Shown one piece after another: positions 39,418 through 47,061 of a stretch of 64,000 nt of DNA. The stretch comes from Butyricicoccus pullicaecorum DSM 23266 (lineage in GTDB: Bacteria; Bacillota; Clostridia; Oscillospirales; Butyricicoccaceae). Position numbers and translations under genes: made by a program. Below the pieces are notes generated by a model. That model was not told the origin of the DNA and made no database searches. It was given only the letters and a program-made list of their open reading frames with translations. Where the stretch lies: the NCBI RefSeq assembly GCF_900167005.1, contig NZ_FUXW01000001.1:248001-312000 (forward strand). Reading direction: 5' to 3'. Every line of letters begins with the position of its first letter. The first letter of the stretch is position 1.

Positions 39418-40540
39418 TTCTGCCGCAACCTCATTTTTGAAGCCGCCTGCGGTCAAGCAGGCGGTCAGTGAAGCCTTTGACACACTGGGTTCTCCCGGAC
39501 GCGGCGGTCATCCGCTGTCGCTTGCGGCCGGCCGGTCGGTGTTCCATTGCCGCACCCAGCTGGCTGAACTGTTTGGTTTGGATGACCCCGCGCGGGTGTG
39601 TTTTGCTTATAATGCAACCGATGCGCTGAGCACGGCCATCTTTGGCCTGTTTGCACCGGGTGACCACGTCATCACGACCGCGCTTGAGCACAATTCGGTG
39701 CTCCGTCCGCTCTTCTTGCTGCAAGATCAGGGACTGGAATTGACCATTTTACCCGCAGATGAGCAGGGACGCATCTGCTACGACGATTTTGCGTCCGCGC
39801 TGCGCGAGAATACCCGTGCCGTGGTGTGTACCCATGCCTCTAACGTCACGGGCAACGGATTGGACCTCGCACGCATCGGTGCATTTTGTCAGCAGAACGG
39901 TCTACTGTTTGTCGTGGACGCGTCGCAGTCAGCCGGTGTGCTGCCCATCAACATGAAAGAGCAGAACATTTCGGTTCTGTGTTTTACCGGTCACAAGGGA
40001 CTGTTCGGCCCACAGGGTACGGGCGGACTGTGCGTGGCCGAGGGCGTGGAGATCCGTCCGCTCAAGGTCGGCGGCAGCGGCATTCACAGCTTTGACCGCC
40101 ATCACCCAGCCGATTATCCCGAACGGCTGGAAGCCGGTACGATGAACGCGACCGGCATTGCCGGTCTGTCTGCCGGTCTGGATTTTATCGCGCAGACCGG
40201 TCTGGATGCCATCCGGGAACGGGAAGAAGCCCTCGCAAGACGCTTTTATCTGGGCATTCGTGACCTGCCCGGTGTGATCGTCTACGGCGATATGGACGCA
40301 CCGCTGCGCACGGCGGTCGTTGCGATGAACCTCGCAGGCGAGGACGCAGGCGCAGTGGCCGACGCGCTGACCGAGGATTACGGCATCTGCACCCGCGCGG
40401 GTGCGCATTGTGCACCGCTCATGCATTATGCGCTGGGCACGGTAGAACAGGGCATTGTGCGCTTTTCGTTCTCGTACTTTAACACCGAGGATGAGATCGA
40501 TACTGCCATCGGTGCCATTCGTGCGCTGATCGGTGCGTGA
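39404..40540 (+). CDS. NifS/CsdB-like cysteine desulfurase or selenocysteine lyase
   Basis: 378 residues from TTG 39404 (GGGAG 9 bases upstream), inside the end of yqeB; the family start LIYFDSAATSFLKPP is then exact. PLP-dependent class-V enzyme: FTGHKGLFGPQGTGGL carries the Schiff-base lysine, HASNVTGN and VVDASQSAG the cofactor contacts, and the active-site loop is RAGAHCAPL with the reactive cysteine. It would release S or Se from cysteine or selenocysteine as an enzyme-bound persulfide/perselenide for selD, yedF or xdhC. Choice between S and Se substrates is inferred from the selenium neighbourhood. Confidence 0.92.
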   Translation: MIYFDSAATSFLKPPAVKQAVSEAFDTLGSPGRGGHPLSLAAGRSVFHCRTQLAELFGLDDPARVCFAYNATDALSTAIFGLFAPGDHVITTALEHNSVLRPLFLLQDQGLELTILPADEQGRICYDDFASALRENTRAVVCTHASNVTGNGLDLARIGAFCQQNGLLFVVDASQSAGVLPINMKEQNISVLCFTGHKGLFGPQGTGGLCVAEGVEIRPLKVGGSGIHSFDRHHPADYPERLEAGTMNATGIAGLSAGLDFIAQTGLDAIREREEALARRFYLGIRDLPGVIVYGDMDAPLRTAVVAMNLAGEDAGAVADALTEDYGICTRAGAHCAPLMHYALGTVEQGIVRFSFSYFNTEDEIDTAIGAIRALIGA

Positions 40541-40552
40541 AGGAGGTCAAGC

Positions 40553-40792
40553 ATGCTCAGAAAAAAATCACCGCGTGTGGTGGTGACCTTCCACACAACG
40601 ACAGCAGCCATGAAAACCGAGCAAGCAGCCCGTGAGCACGATGTTTCCGGGCGTTTGATTCCGGTGCCGCGCGAGATCACAGCCGGGTGCGGTCTTGCGT
40701 GGAGTGCACCGACTGAAGCAGAGGAGGCGCTGCGTGCGCTGTTGTCGGACATTGGCGTCACTGCACAGAATTTTCACCATCTAACCATCTGA
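40553..40792 (+). CDS. DUF3343 protein, putative Se/S carrier
   Basis: 79 residues, the size of DUF3343 proteins, which are found with NifS-like genes of selenium loci. VVTFHTTTAAMKTEQAA gives the first strand and helix, LIPVPREITAGCGLAW holds the one conserved cysteine, and EEALRALLSD the final helix. A carrier role for S or Se on that cysteine is the family hypothesis. GGAGG precedes the ATG. Confidence 0.85.
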   Translation: MLRKKSPRVVVTFHTTTAAMKTEQAAREHDVSGRLIPVPREITAGCGLAWSAPTEAEEALRALLSDIGVTAQNFHHLTI

Positions 40793-40804
40793 GAGGGATG
40801 TTTT

Positions 40805-41806
40805 ATGCAGGAAAATAGCTATCAGCAGCTGGCACAGGCCATTTTGGATGGCCATACGGTGTGCCGCATGACCGTTCTGGACGGCGACGACATGGGAAAG
40901 AGCCGGAATGTGGTAGACGGGGTGCCGTTTGTGGACGCCGCAGAGGACATTTCCGCATGCAAGCCGCCATTTATCTGTACTGACCGCAAAACCGGTGCGC
41001 GTGTGCTCTGCGAAACGCTGTGTCAACAGAAAACACTGCTCGTGTGCGGCGGCGGTCATGTGTCTATGCCCGTGGTCAAGCTGGGCAAAATGCTGGGCTA
41101 TCGGGTGCTGGTGGCCGACGATCGCCCGGAGTTTGCTGAACCATCTCGTTTTCCCGAGGCGGACGAAGTCGTCTGCCGGGATTTCACCGACCTGCTTGTC
41201 CATCTGGATTGGGAGAGCCTGCCCGATCTGTCGGTTGTCATCGTAACGCGCGGCCATGCTGCCGATACGGTATGCCTGCGTGAGGTGCTGAGGCACACCT
41301 GCACCTATGTCGGCATGATTGGCAGCAAGCGCAAAAACAAAGCGGTCTTTGACCTGCTCAGAAGCGAGGGTGTGACCGAAGAACAGCTCTCGCAGGTGCA
41401 CGCACCCATCGGCCTGTCGATTGGCGCTGAGACACCGGAGGAAATCGCGGTAGCCATCGTGGGTGAACTCATCCAGACCCGGCGCGGCAGCGCCAATGCC
41501 GGACTGTCTGAGGCCATGCTGACCGCGCTGGCAGAGGGTCAGACAGGTATTATGGCAACTGTCGTGCGCAAGCAGGGTTCGGCACCGCGCGGTATGGGTG
41601 CACGCATGTTCTTCATGGACAACGGGCATAAACTGGGCACGGTCGGCGGTGGACTCGCGGAATATGAGGTCTGCCAGAAGGCGGAGACGCTCAAACAGGA
41701 GCGCAAGCCCTGTTTGCTGACTTTCAATATGTCCAATGGTGAGGCCGGAAAATCAGGGATGATCTGCGGCGGTATGATCGATGTGCTGTTCGAGGTGGTC
41801 GGATGA
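40805..41806 (+). CDS. XdhC/CoxI family hydroxylase maturation factor, permuted domain order
   Basis: 333 residues. XdhC inserts the sulfurated (here probably selenated) cofactor into xanthine dehydrogenase. The Rossmann part comes first: LLVCGGGHVSMPVVKLG (near 78-94), YRVLVADDRPEFA, SVVIVTRGHAADTVCLRE and YVGMIGSKRK. The CoxI part, normally N-terminal, comes last: GIMATVVRKQGSAPRGMGARM, GTVGGGLAEYEV and SGMICGGMIDVLFE. Both parts are intact. GAGAGGG precedes the ATG. The TGA overlaps the mocA start by 4 bases (ATGA). Confidence 0.9.
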   Translation: MQENSYQQLAQAILDGHTVCRMTVLDGDDMGKSRNVVDGVPFVDAAEDISACKPPFICTDRKTGARVLCETLCQQKTLLVCGGGHVSMPVVKLGKMLGYRVLVADDRPEFAEPSRFPEADEVVCRDFTDLLVHLDWESLPDLSVVIVTRGHAADTVCLREVLRHTCTYVGMIGSKRKNKAVFDLLRSEGVTEEQLSQVHAPIGLSIGAETPEEIAVAIVGELIQTRRGSANAGLSEAMLTALAEGQTGIMATVVRKQGSAPRGMGARMFFMDNGHKLGTVGGGLAEYEVCQKAETLKQERKPCLLTFNMSNGEAGKSGMICGGMIDVLFEVVG

Positions 41807-42369
41807 TCGCCGCAGTCGTGCTGGCTGCCGGATTGTCCCGGAGAATGGGACAGGACAAACTCTTGCTGCCCTTGAACGGTCGGCCGGTTTTCACTTATCC
41901 GGTCGATCTCATTGCAGATTTGCCCTTCGATCAGCGCGTTTTGGTTACCAATACCCCGGAAATCAAGGACTATGCCCAAAAGCACGGTTTCGAGGTTGTC
42001 CCGTCACCCGATGCCGCGCTCGGTATGGGGCATTCGGTCGCAGCCGGTGCACAGGCTGTGGATGAACGGATGACAGCAGCTATGTTCTTGAACGCCGACC
42101 AACCGTTCTTGACCGTCGAGCTTGTCCACACCCTGTGCAAAACATGCCTGGATACGGACAAAATCACGGTTCCCAAGATTCAAGATCGACCGTCCAGCCC
42201 GTGTGTCTTTCCAAAACGATTTTTACTGGAGCTGATGACGCTGACTGGTGATCAGGGCGGAAAACGGGTGTATCGACAGTACGCCGAGCAAACAGTTTTC
42301 GTAGATTGGACGGAAGAAAGAACGCTTGTCGACCTCGATGACCCGGAAACCTATCAAAGGTATCGTTAA
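41803..42369 (+). CDS. mocA: Molybdenum cofactor cytidylyltransferase (MocA-like)
   Basis: 188-residue nucleotidyltransferase with the N-terminal loop VVLAAGLSRRMGQDKLLLP, metal-site LNADQPFL near residue 100 and PSSPCVFPKRF toward the end. MocA joins CMP to molybdopterin for hydroxylases that use the cytosine dinucleotide form. Translationally coupled to xdhC and last gene of the operon. The multi-hairpin element copy B starts about 30 bases after its stop. Confidence 0.92.
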   Translation: MIAAVVLAAGLSRRMGQDKLLLPLNGRPVFTYPVDLIADLPFDQRVLVTNTPEIKDYAQKHGFEVVPSPDAALGMGHSVAAGAQAVDERMTAAMFLNADQPFLTVELVHTLCKTCLDTDKITVPKIQDRPSSPCVFPKRFLLELMTLTGDQGGKRVYRQYAEQTVFVDWTEERTLVDLDDPETYQRYR

Positions 42370-42400
42370 ACCACCGCACCCCTGATTGAAGCTTTCGCTC

Positions 42401-42505
42401 AAGCCTTTCTCGAAAGGCTTGCGGGTTCTCAGGGCAGAGCCCTGAGTCGCTGTCCGCAGACAGCGAAATCCCCTTTTGAAACCCGGTGTACGACCCGGGT
42501 TTCAA
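42401..42505. repeat. Multi-hairpin repeat element, copy B
   Basis: Four perfect hairpins: 42401-42420 (loop CTCG), 42428-42446 (8 bp, loop AGA), 42447-42466 (8 bp, loop CGCA) and 42476-42505 (11 bp, loop TGTACGAC). The last two and the spacer AATCCCC correspond to the last two hairpins of copy A (18439-18497). A weaker stem TTGA/TCAA precedes. It lies in the 3' untranslated region of the mocA operon. Confidence 0.88.
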
Positions 42506-42523
42506 CCTGAAAAGAAACAAAAA

Positions 42524-42585
42524 GCGCACTCCACAGAGTGCGCAATTTCTGGAAAGACCAACGATTCGGTTGGTCTTTCTTTTTT
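42524..42585 (+). terminator. Double terminator of the cofactor operon
   Basis: First stem GCGCACTC-CACA-GAGTGCGC (42524-42543), then AAAGACCAAC ... GTTGGTCTTT with CTTTTTT (42553-42585). Confidence 0.85.
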
Positions 42586-42590
42586 GGTTT

Positions 42591-43301
42591 TTATAGGATG
42601 CCTTCCAGCGACAAGACCCTAGCCAAATCGCTATCCTCCCGCAAACTGCATGTTTTGCATGTTAACTCCTCGGCTTCCAATTCCCGTACCATAGCCGCAA
42701 TCTCTTCCACTTTTTCCGTCACTGTGTCAGCCTGATTGAGCAGCACGGTCAAATGCGCATGCGGCAGCCCACACGCATTGACCGCATCGCGTACACAGTC
42801 TGCAATCACCGCACTATCTACCAAACGTCCCGGATTCTGCGCCCAATCTTCCCGTAACTGATACCGGTGTATGACCTCGCAGGTCGGCTTGCCCCACGCC
42901 GACAAACCTGCTACGATAAAGCAGTGCGCTGTCTCCGGCAGAATCACCGGTTCGGTGTCCGCATGCAGCTTGAGCGGCAGACACTTGGCACCGTCGGCCT
43001 CGTAGAAAATCCAGTCCGCACTTTGACTTGCAGCTTGCAAAATCTCTTCTGACAACCCCGTCAGTTTCCCATTTTTGGACGGAACGCCGGCGCAGACGGC
43101 ACCCGGCTGCGCAAGCGCCTGCGTGATTTCCTCAGCGGTCGGCGCGATACACAACCGGTCGCACACTGGCGGGGAAAAGGGGAAAATATGGGTGGTCGTG
43201 GTCAACAGAACCCGTGCTGTGCGGTGCAGATCAGCCAGTTTGGATAGGGTGGTGGTCTTACCGCCTGCGCCGATGACGGCGATACGCTTTGCGGAATCCA
43301 T
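42591..43301 (-). CDS. yqeC: Selenium cofactor biosynthesis protein YqeC
   Basis: 236 residues from ATG 43301 with AAAGGAGG upstream. P-loop protein: RIAVIGAGGKTTTLSKLAD carries GAGGKTT at 11-17; TTTTHIFP and WIFYEADGAKCLPLK are further family motifs (the acidic residue likely binds Mg). YqeC is restricted to genomes with selenium-dependent molybdenum hydroxylases and works with YqeB; its reaction is unknown. It is convergent with mocA, so it is regulated apart from the main operon, and it is divergent from the GH19-like gene. Confidence 0.92.
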   Translation of the reverse strand: MDSAKRIAVIGAGGKTTTLSKLADLHRTARVLLTTTTHIFPFSPPVCDRLCIAPTAEEITQALAQPGAVCAGVPSKNGKLTGLSEEILQAASQSADWIFYEADGAKCLPLKLHADTEPVILPETAHCFIVAGLSAWGKPTCEVIHRYQLREDWAQNPGRLVDSAVIADCVRDAVNACGLPHAHLTVLLNQADTVTEKVEEIAAMVRELEAEELTCKTCSLREDSDLARVLSLEGIL

Positions 43302-43323
43302 AGGGATGGCCTCCTTTGAATGG

Positions 43324-43353
43324 TTGACAAATATAGGACAAACTTCGTATACT
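43324..43353 (+). promoter_or_regulatory. Promoter of the GH19-like gene
   Basis: TTGACA, 18 bases, TATACT. Confidence 0.75.
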
Positions 43354-43380
43354 GGAACTATGCGAAGGGAGGGGATGCAG

Positions 43381-44181
43381 ATGCCCAGCGCTTCCAAAAC
43401 CGGAAAAACAACCCGATCAAAGACCGGAACGACTGCGAAAAAGCGGGTATCCAAAGCCCAAAAGAAGCAAATCATGCAGCGCAGACGCATGATACTGGCC
43501 GGTGCGGCGGCAGCACTGGTCTTGCTGTGGTTTGCGCGCATGGCATGGTACCCCATCACAGGCGGTCAGCTGCGCGACTTTGGATGGCAGGGGGATACCT
43601 CGTTCGGGGAGGTCTGGCAGCTTAATCATCTGCTGCGCAAGTACAAGATCACATCCCGCCCAAGCCTCACGATGTTCTTTGCAACGGCGGCGAGCGAGAG
43701 CGGGAAAGGGCGTCTGACGCTGGAAGAGGGCGGTGAGGACTATTACGCTGCCCATGGATGCAGTACAAACGATCGCGGCGCAGGCTATTTGCAGCTCACC
43801 CACCGCAGCGAGCAGCTGGCCTTCTTGCAGGCGATGGGGGACGATTTTGACGGTGCGGATACCGCATCTTACATCGCTGAACGTTATCCGTGGGAATCGG
43901 CCTGCTGGGAGTGGAGCGTGGGCAAGACGGCACCCGACCCCAACCCCAATACATACGCCAAGAAGCGTGGCAATACAGTCGAAGTCTTTCTGGCGACGCA
44001 GTATGCGATCAACGGCTGGACGATCTCAGACGATGCACTGGGTAAAATCGTCCAGGGTGCAGAGTACACGGTCAGCGCGGACGGAACATCCATCACAGTC
44101 GGGGACGAGACCGCACCCGCACCAAAAAACTGGCCCGATCGCCTGGCCTGTTACCAGCAAGCGCTGGAGATCTGGGGTTAA
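43381..44181 (+). CDS. Membrane-anchored GH19/lysozyme-like wall hydrolase
   Basis: 266 residues from ATG 43381, the ATG best placed behind GGGAGGGG (ATGs at 43360 and 43375 are alternatives). A basic Lys/Arg-rich N-terminus is followed by one transmembrane segment (ILAGAAAALVLLWFARMAW). The outer domain resembles GH19 chitinase/lysozyme folds: FFATAASESGKGRLT has the catalytic-helix glutamate pattern, and DRGAGYLQLTHRSEQLAFL matches the GRGYIQLTGR signature. It would cut peptidoglycan or chitin-like glycans outside the cell. Divergent from yqeC, with which it shares no obvious function. Confidence 0.7.
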   Translation: MPSASKTGKTTRSKTGTTAKKRVSKAQKKQIMQRRRMILAGAAAALVLLWFARMAWYPITGGQLRDFGWQGDTSFGEVWQLNHLLRKYKITSRPSLTMFFATAASESGKGRLTLEEGGEDYYAAHGCSTNDRGAGYLQLTHRSEQLAFLQAMGDDFDGADTASYIAERYPWESACWEWSVGKTAPDPNPNTYAKKRGNTVEVFLATQYAINGWTISDDALGKIVQGAEYTVSADGTSITVGDETAPAPKNWPDRLACYQQALEIWG

Positions 44182-44209
44182 GAATCACAAATAAGGGAGA
44201 CAAACATTC

Positions 44210-45157
44210 ATGCAATCAAAATCCAAACAGACGGCATTTCTGACGCAGCCGGTCGTGGTCGGACTGCTGGCCATGCTGTGCTGTATGCTGTGGGGAAGCG
44301 CGTTCCCGTGCGTCAAGATCGGCTATCGCCTCTTTGGCATCGCGGGAGACCACACGCCCAGCCTGCTGCTGTTCGCCGGACTGCGCTTTACACTGGCCGG
44401 ACTGCTCGCGCTGTGCATCGGCAGCATCGGTGCACGTCGCTGGCTCATACCAAAACCTACATCTTGGTCGATGATCTTAAAACTCGGCCTCGTGCAGACG
44501 GTTACGCAGTACATCTTCTTTTACATCGGTGTCGCGCACGCATCAGGCGTCAAGTCGTCGATCATCGTCTCGGCGAACGTCTTTTTCTCCATCCTGATTT
44601 CGGCCATCGTCCTGCGTCAGGAGCGCATGACCGCCGCCAAGCTGCTCGGCTGTGTTGCGGGCTTTGCCGGTGTCGTGCTCATCAATACACGCGGCGGAGC
44701 ACTGGACTTTTCCATGCAGTGGAACGGTGAGGGCTTCGTCCTGATCTCCTCGCTGGCCTACGCGATCTCGTCGGTCATGGTCAAGCAGTACGCAAAACGG
44801 GAATCTCCAGTCACGCTGAGCGGCTATCAGTTCGTGTGGGGCGGTCTGGTGCTGATTGCCGTCGGTCTCATCGGCGGTGGACGCATCTATCCGACCTCAC
44901 CCGCAGCTTTTCTGCTGCTCGGCTATCTCGGCATGCTGTCTGCGGTGGCATACTCGTTGTGGGCGGTGCTGCTCCAGCACAACCCGGTCAGCCGGGTATC
45001 GATCTACGGCTTTATGAACCCGGTCTGCGGCGTGTTCCTGTCCGCCTTGCTGCTCGGTGAACAGGGCGTATTCGGCCCCGCCGCCGGAATCGCACTCGTT
45101 CTGGTCTGCGTCGGTATCTTCCTGGTCAACCGAAGCGTCTCACAAACCGAATCCTAA
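44210..45157 (+). CDS. EamA/DMT family transporter
   Basis: 315 residues, ten predicted spans in two homologous halves of about 150 residues. CCMLWGSAFPCVKIGYRLF opens the first EamA repeat, and AYAISSVMVKQYAKRESPVTLSGYQF the second. Drug/metabolite transporters of this type usually export amino acids or metabolites. AAGGGAGAC precedes the ATG, 28 bases after the GH19-like gene, so the two may be co-transcribed. A strong terminator follows. Confidence 0.88.
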   Translation: MQSKSKQTAFLTQPVVVGLLAMLCCMLWGSAFPCVKIGYRLFGIAGDHTPSLLLFAGLRFTLAGLLALCIGSIGARRWLIPKPTSWSMILKLGLVQTVTQYIFFYIGVAHASGVKSSIIVSANVFFSILISAIVLRQERMTAAKLLGCVAGFAGVVLINTRGGALDFSMQWNGEGFVLISSLAYAISSVMVKQYAKRESPVTLSGYQFVWGGLVLIAVGLIGGGRIYPTSPAAFLLLGYLGMLSAVAYSLWAVLLQHNPVSRVSIYGFMNPVCGVFLSALLLGEQGVFGPAAGIALVLVCVGIFLVNRSVSQTES

Positions 45158-45161
45158 CAGA

Positions 45162-45197
45162 AAGACCGCCTTTTAGAGCAAAGGCGGTCTTGTTTTT
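45162..45197. terminator. Bidirectional terminator
   Basis: AAGACCGCCTTT/AAAGGCGGTCTT with a T-run on the plus side, between converging genes. Confidence 0.88.
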
Positions 45198-45534
45198 ATG
45201 TTTCAGGGAGCATCCAGCCGTCGTCCTCATCCCAGTCGAGCGCAGTGTCGCCCTGCGAGACGGTCCAATCTGCATCCTCCAGAATGCGGCGGATATCGGT
45301 CAGACAGCACATCCAGTAGTCGCGTGACTCGGCATCCTCTGCGGGCAGGCAGACCGTGCCGGAGAAGATGACTTCGGAAGCGTTGGGGTCGCTGGGGTTC
45401 ACCGTGAATGCGTCAGCCGCTTCGCGGTACTCGAAATCGGACTGGTACCGTGCGATCACAATATCGATGGCCGCGGCCTCGTCTGCGGACAGGGGCTCAT
45501 CGCGCAGGGCACGGTAGGACAGTACTATGGACAT
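45196..45534 (-). CDS. Small acidic protein of unknown function
   Basis: 112 residues, markedly acidic, ending WDEDDGWMLPET. SIVLSYRALRDEPLSADEAAAI opens it, and SRDYWMCCLTDIRRILEDAD lies near residue 75. No signal peptide or known motif. A perfect promoter (45636-45664) and GAAAGGAG precede it, so it is expressed as a single gene. Composition resembles small immunity-like proteins, but that is no more than an impression. Confidence 0.65.
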   Translation of the reverse strand: MSIVLSYRALRDEPLSADEAAAIDIVIARYQSDFEYREAADAFTVNPSDPNASEVIFSGTVCLPAEDAESRDYWMCCLTDIRRILEDADWTVSQGDTALDWDEDDGWMLPET

Positions 45535-45635
45535 GGGTTTTGGTGACTCCTTTCATAGATCAAAGAAAAAATAGGGCCGACGTGCCAAAATCAGCGGCAC
45601 GACGGGAGCGGAACGATATCCGCATATCAACTCAT

Positions 45636-45664
45636 ATTATACAGAGCCTGTGGGAAAATGTCAA
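45636..45664 (-). promoter_or_regulatory. Promoter of the small acidic protein gene
   Basis: TTGACA, 17 bases, TATAAT on the minus strand, a consensus promoter. The leader contains the hairpin CGTGCC/GGCACG. Confidence 0.88.
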
Positions 45665-45674
45665 AGAGGAAAAA

Positions 45675-45887
45675 TCAGTTTTCAGACAAAAAATCCAGAA
45701 TATTTTTGCCGCTCTCGGTCTTTTTCAGATAAAATTCGGTGTAACCGCAGTTTGCACAGCTGATGGTGATAAACTCCCCGTTTGGAATGTCGAAAAGTGC
45801 AGCCATCGACCCTTTTGCACCGTAAAACGTGTGATGTGTGAACTTTTTGCAGCCGCATTTGCAGCAGGTATATGTCATCTTTTGCAC
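45675..45887 (-). CDS. Zinc-ribbon nucleic-acid-binding-type protein
   Basis: 70 residues from GTG 45887 (AGGAAG 7 bases upstream); ATG at 45878 is the alternative. Two CxxC pairs, CCKCGCKKF and CANCGYTEFY, frame a single zinc ribbon, with FYGAKGSMAALFDIPNGEF between. This matches the short 'predicted nucleic-acid-binding, Zn-ribbon' family (COG3478). Follows the membrane-protein gene by 22 bases on the same strand. Confidence 0.75.
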   Translation of the reverse strand: MQKMTYTCCKCGCKKFTHHTFYGAKGSMAALFDIPNGEFITISCANCGYTEFYLKKTESGKNILDFLSEN

Positions 45888-45909
45888 AAAATCGCTTCCT
45901 TTCCAATGA

Positions 45910-46386
45910 TTAACTTTCCTGCCAGCGCGTGTAATCGGTGTCCGACCAGGACGGCTGGCGCTCGTAAAACAGCAGAAAAACACGCTTGTGATAGGAAAAT
46001 CCCACGGTTTCCCATCTCTCAAGTTCGGCCTGCATCACGTACGATGTCCCATCCTGCTCGACGATCTTTTGCTCGGGCAGGAAAAATGGGATGAACAGCA
46101 AGACAGCCGACGCTGCGAGGATGGACAGGCACACGACCGCGGACAGCAAAATAAAGAGCGCTTTGCGTATCACAGTCGTATCACCAATCAACTTGTGCAG
46201 TATATGTAGTATCCCGTTTCCGAACAGCAGCAGCCAGATGAATGCCGCAAATAACAAGATGGTCAGTACAGGGGTTCGTACGCCGAGTCCGATTGCGTAA
46301 ATCCCTGCGTAAACAGCGATAGCCAGAATACCGATCGCACAAAGCCACCGGAAGCGCCGTTCGGTGTGCTGGATGATATCGTGCAT
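45910..46386 (-). CDS. Small membrane protein with three spans
   Basis: 158 residues from ATG 46386 (GAAGGTG upstream; the longer open frame has no support). Hydrophobic segments are at about 16-35, 38-60 and 73-95 (the last is [20 protein letters not shown]), followed by a soluble C-terminal part with [16 protein letters not shown] and a motif-poor end. No family recognised. Co-directional with the zinc-ribbon gene and divergent from the macro-domain gene. Confidence 0.65.
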   Translation of the reverse strand: MHDIIQHTERRFRWLCAIGILAIAVYAGIYAIGLGVRTPVLTILLFAAFIWLLLFGNGILHILHKLIGDTTVIRKALFILLSAVVCLSILAASAVLLFIPFFLPEQKIVEQDGTSYVMQAELERWETVGFSYHKRVFLLFYERQPSWSDTDYTRWQES

Positions 46387-46436
46387 ATTACACCTTCTTT
46401 GCAATGTTTTCTCTATCCTACCATACCGATGTGCCT

Positions 46437-46466
46437 TTGACAAGCAGCACGTGCGCGGCGTATACT
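46437..46466 (+). promoter_or_regulatory. Promoter of the macro-domain gene
   Basis: TTGACA, 18 bases, TATACT. Confidence 0.8.
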
Positions 46467-46496
46467 GAACATAAAGTACAATGGGAGGTCGGTGTG

Positions 46497-47003
46497 ATGC
46501 AGACAAGAATCGAGATCGTTCAGGGCGATATCACCAAGATCCAGGCTGACGCGATCGTCAACGCGGCTAACACAAGCCTTTTGGGCGGCGGTGGTGTGGA
46601 CGGTGCCATCCATCGTGCGGCAGGCCCGGAACTTTTGGCAGAGTGCCGCACGCTGGGCGGCTGCCCGACCGGACAGGCCAAGATCACCGGCGGATACCGA
46701 CTGCCTGCGCGGTACGTCATCCACACACCGGGACCGATTTGGCACGGCGGACAGAGCGGGGAAGATGACCTGCTCGCGGACTGCTATCGCAATTGCCTTG
46801 CTCTCGCAGCAGAACACGACTGCCGCACGGTAGCATTCCCGGCCATCAGCACCGGTGTCTATCACTTTCCGCTTGATCGTGCAGCCGCAATCGCGGTGCG
46901 CGAGATTCGAGCCTTTCTGCAAACGCATGCGGTGCCCGAGCGCGTCCTTCTGGTATGCTTTGACGCACGCACTGCACAGGCGTATGAGAACGCTCTGCAC
47001 TAA
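46497..47003 (+). CDS. Macro-domain protein (O-acetyl-ADP-ribose deacetylase type)
   Basis: 168 residues from ATG 46497 with GGGAGG upstream. [21 protein letters not shown] and [14 protein letters not shown] are the MacroD/YmdB signature with catalytic Asn and Asp; [10 protein letters not shown] and [13 protein letters not shown] form the rest of the ADP-ribose pocket. Such proteins remove ADP-ribose or deacetylate O-acetyl-ADP-ribose in the cytoplasm. No sirtuin or ADP-ribosyltransferase lies next to it. Single gene with promoter and terminator. Confidence 0.93.
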   Translation: MQTRIEIVQGDITKIQADAIVNAANTSLLGGGGVDGAIHRAAGPELLAECRTLGGCPTGQAKITGGYRLPARYVIHTPGPIWHGGQSGEDDLLADCYRNCLALAAEHDCRTVAFPAISTGVYHFPLDRAAAIAVREIRAFLQTHAVPERVLLVCFDARTAQAYENALH

Positions 47004-47013
47004 AAACGACAGC

Positions 47014-47046
47014 AAAAAAGACCGCTCGTATTCGAGCGGTCTTTTG
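47014..47046. terminator. Bidirectional terminator
   Basis: AAAAGACCGCTCG-TATT-CGAGCGGTCTTTT between converging genes. Confidence 0.93.
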
Positions 47047-47061
47047 CGTTGCAGATAAGAT

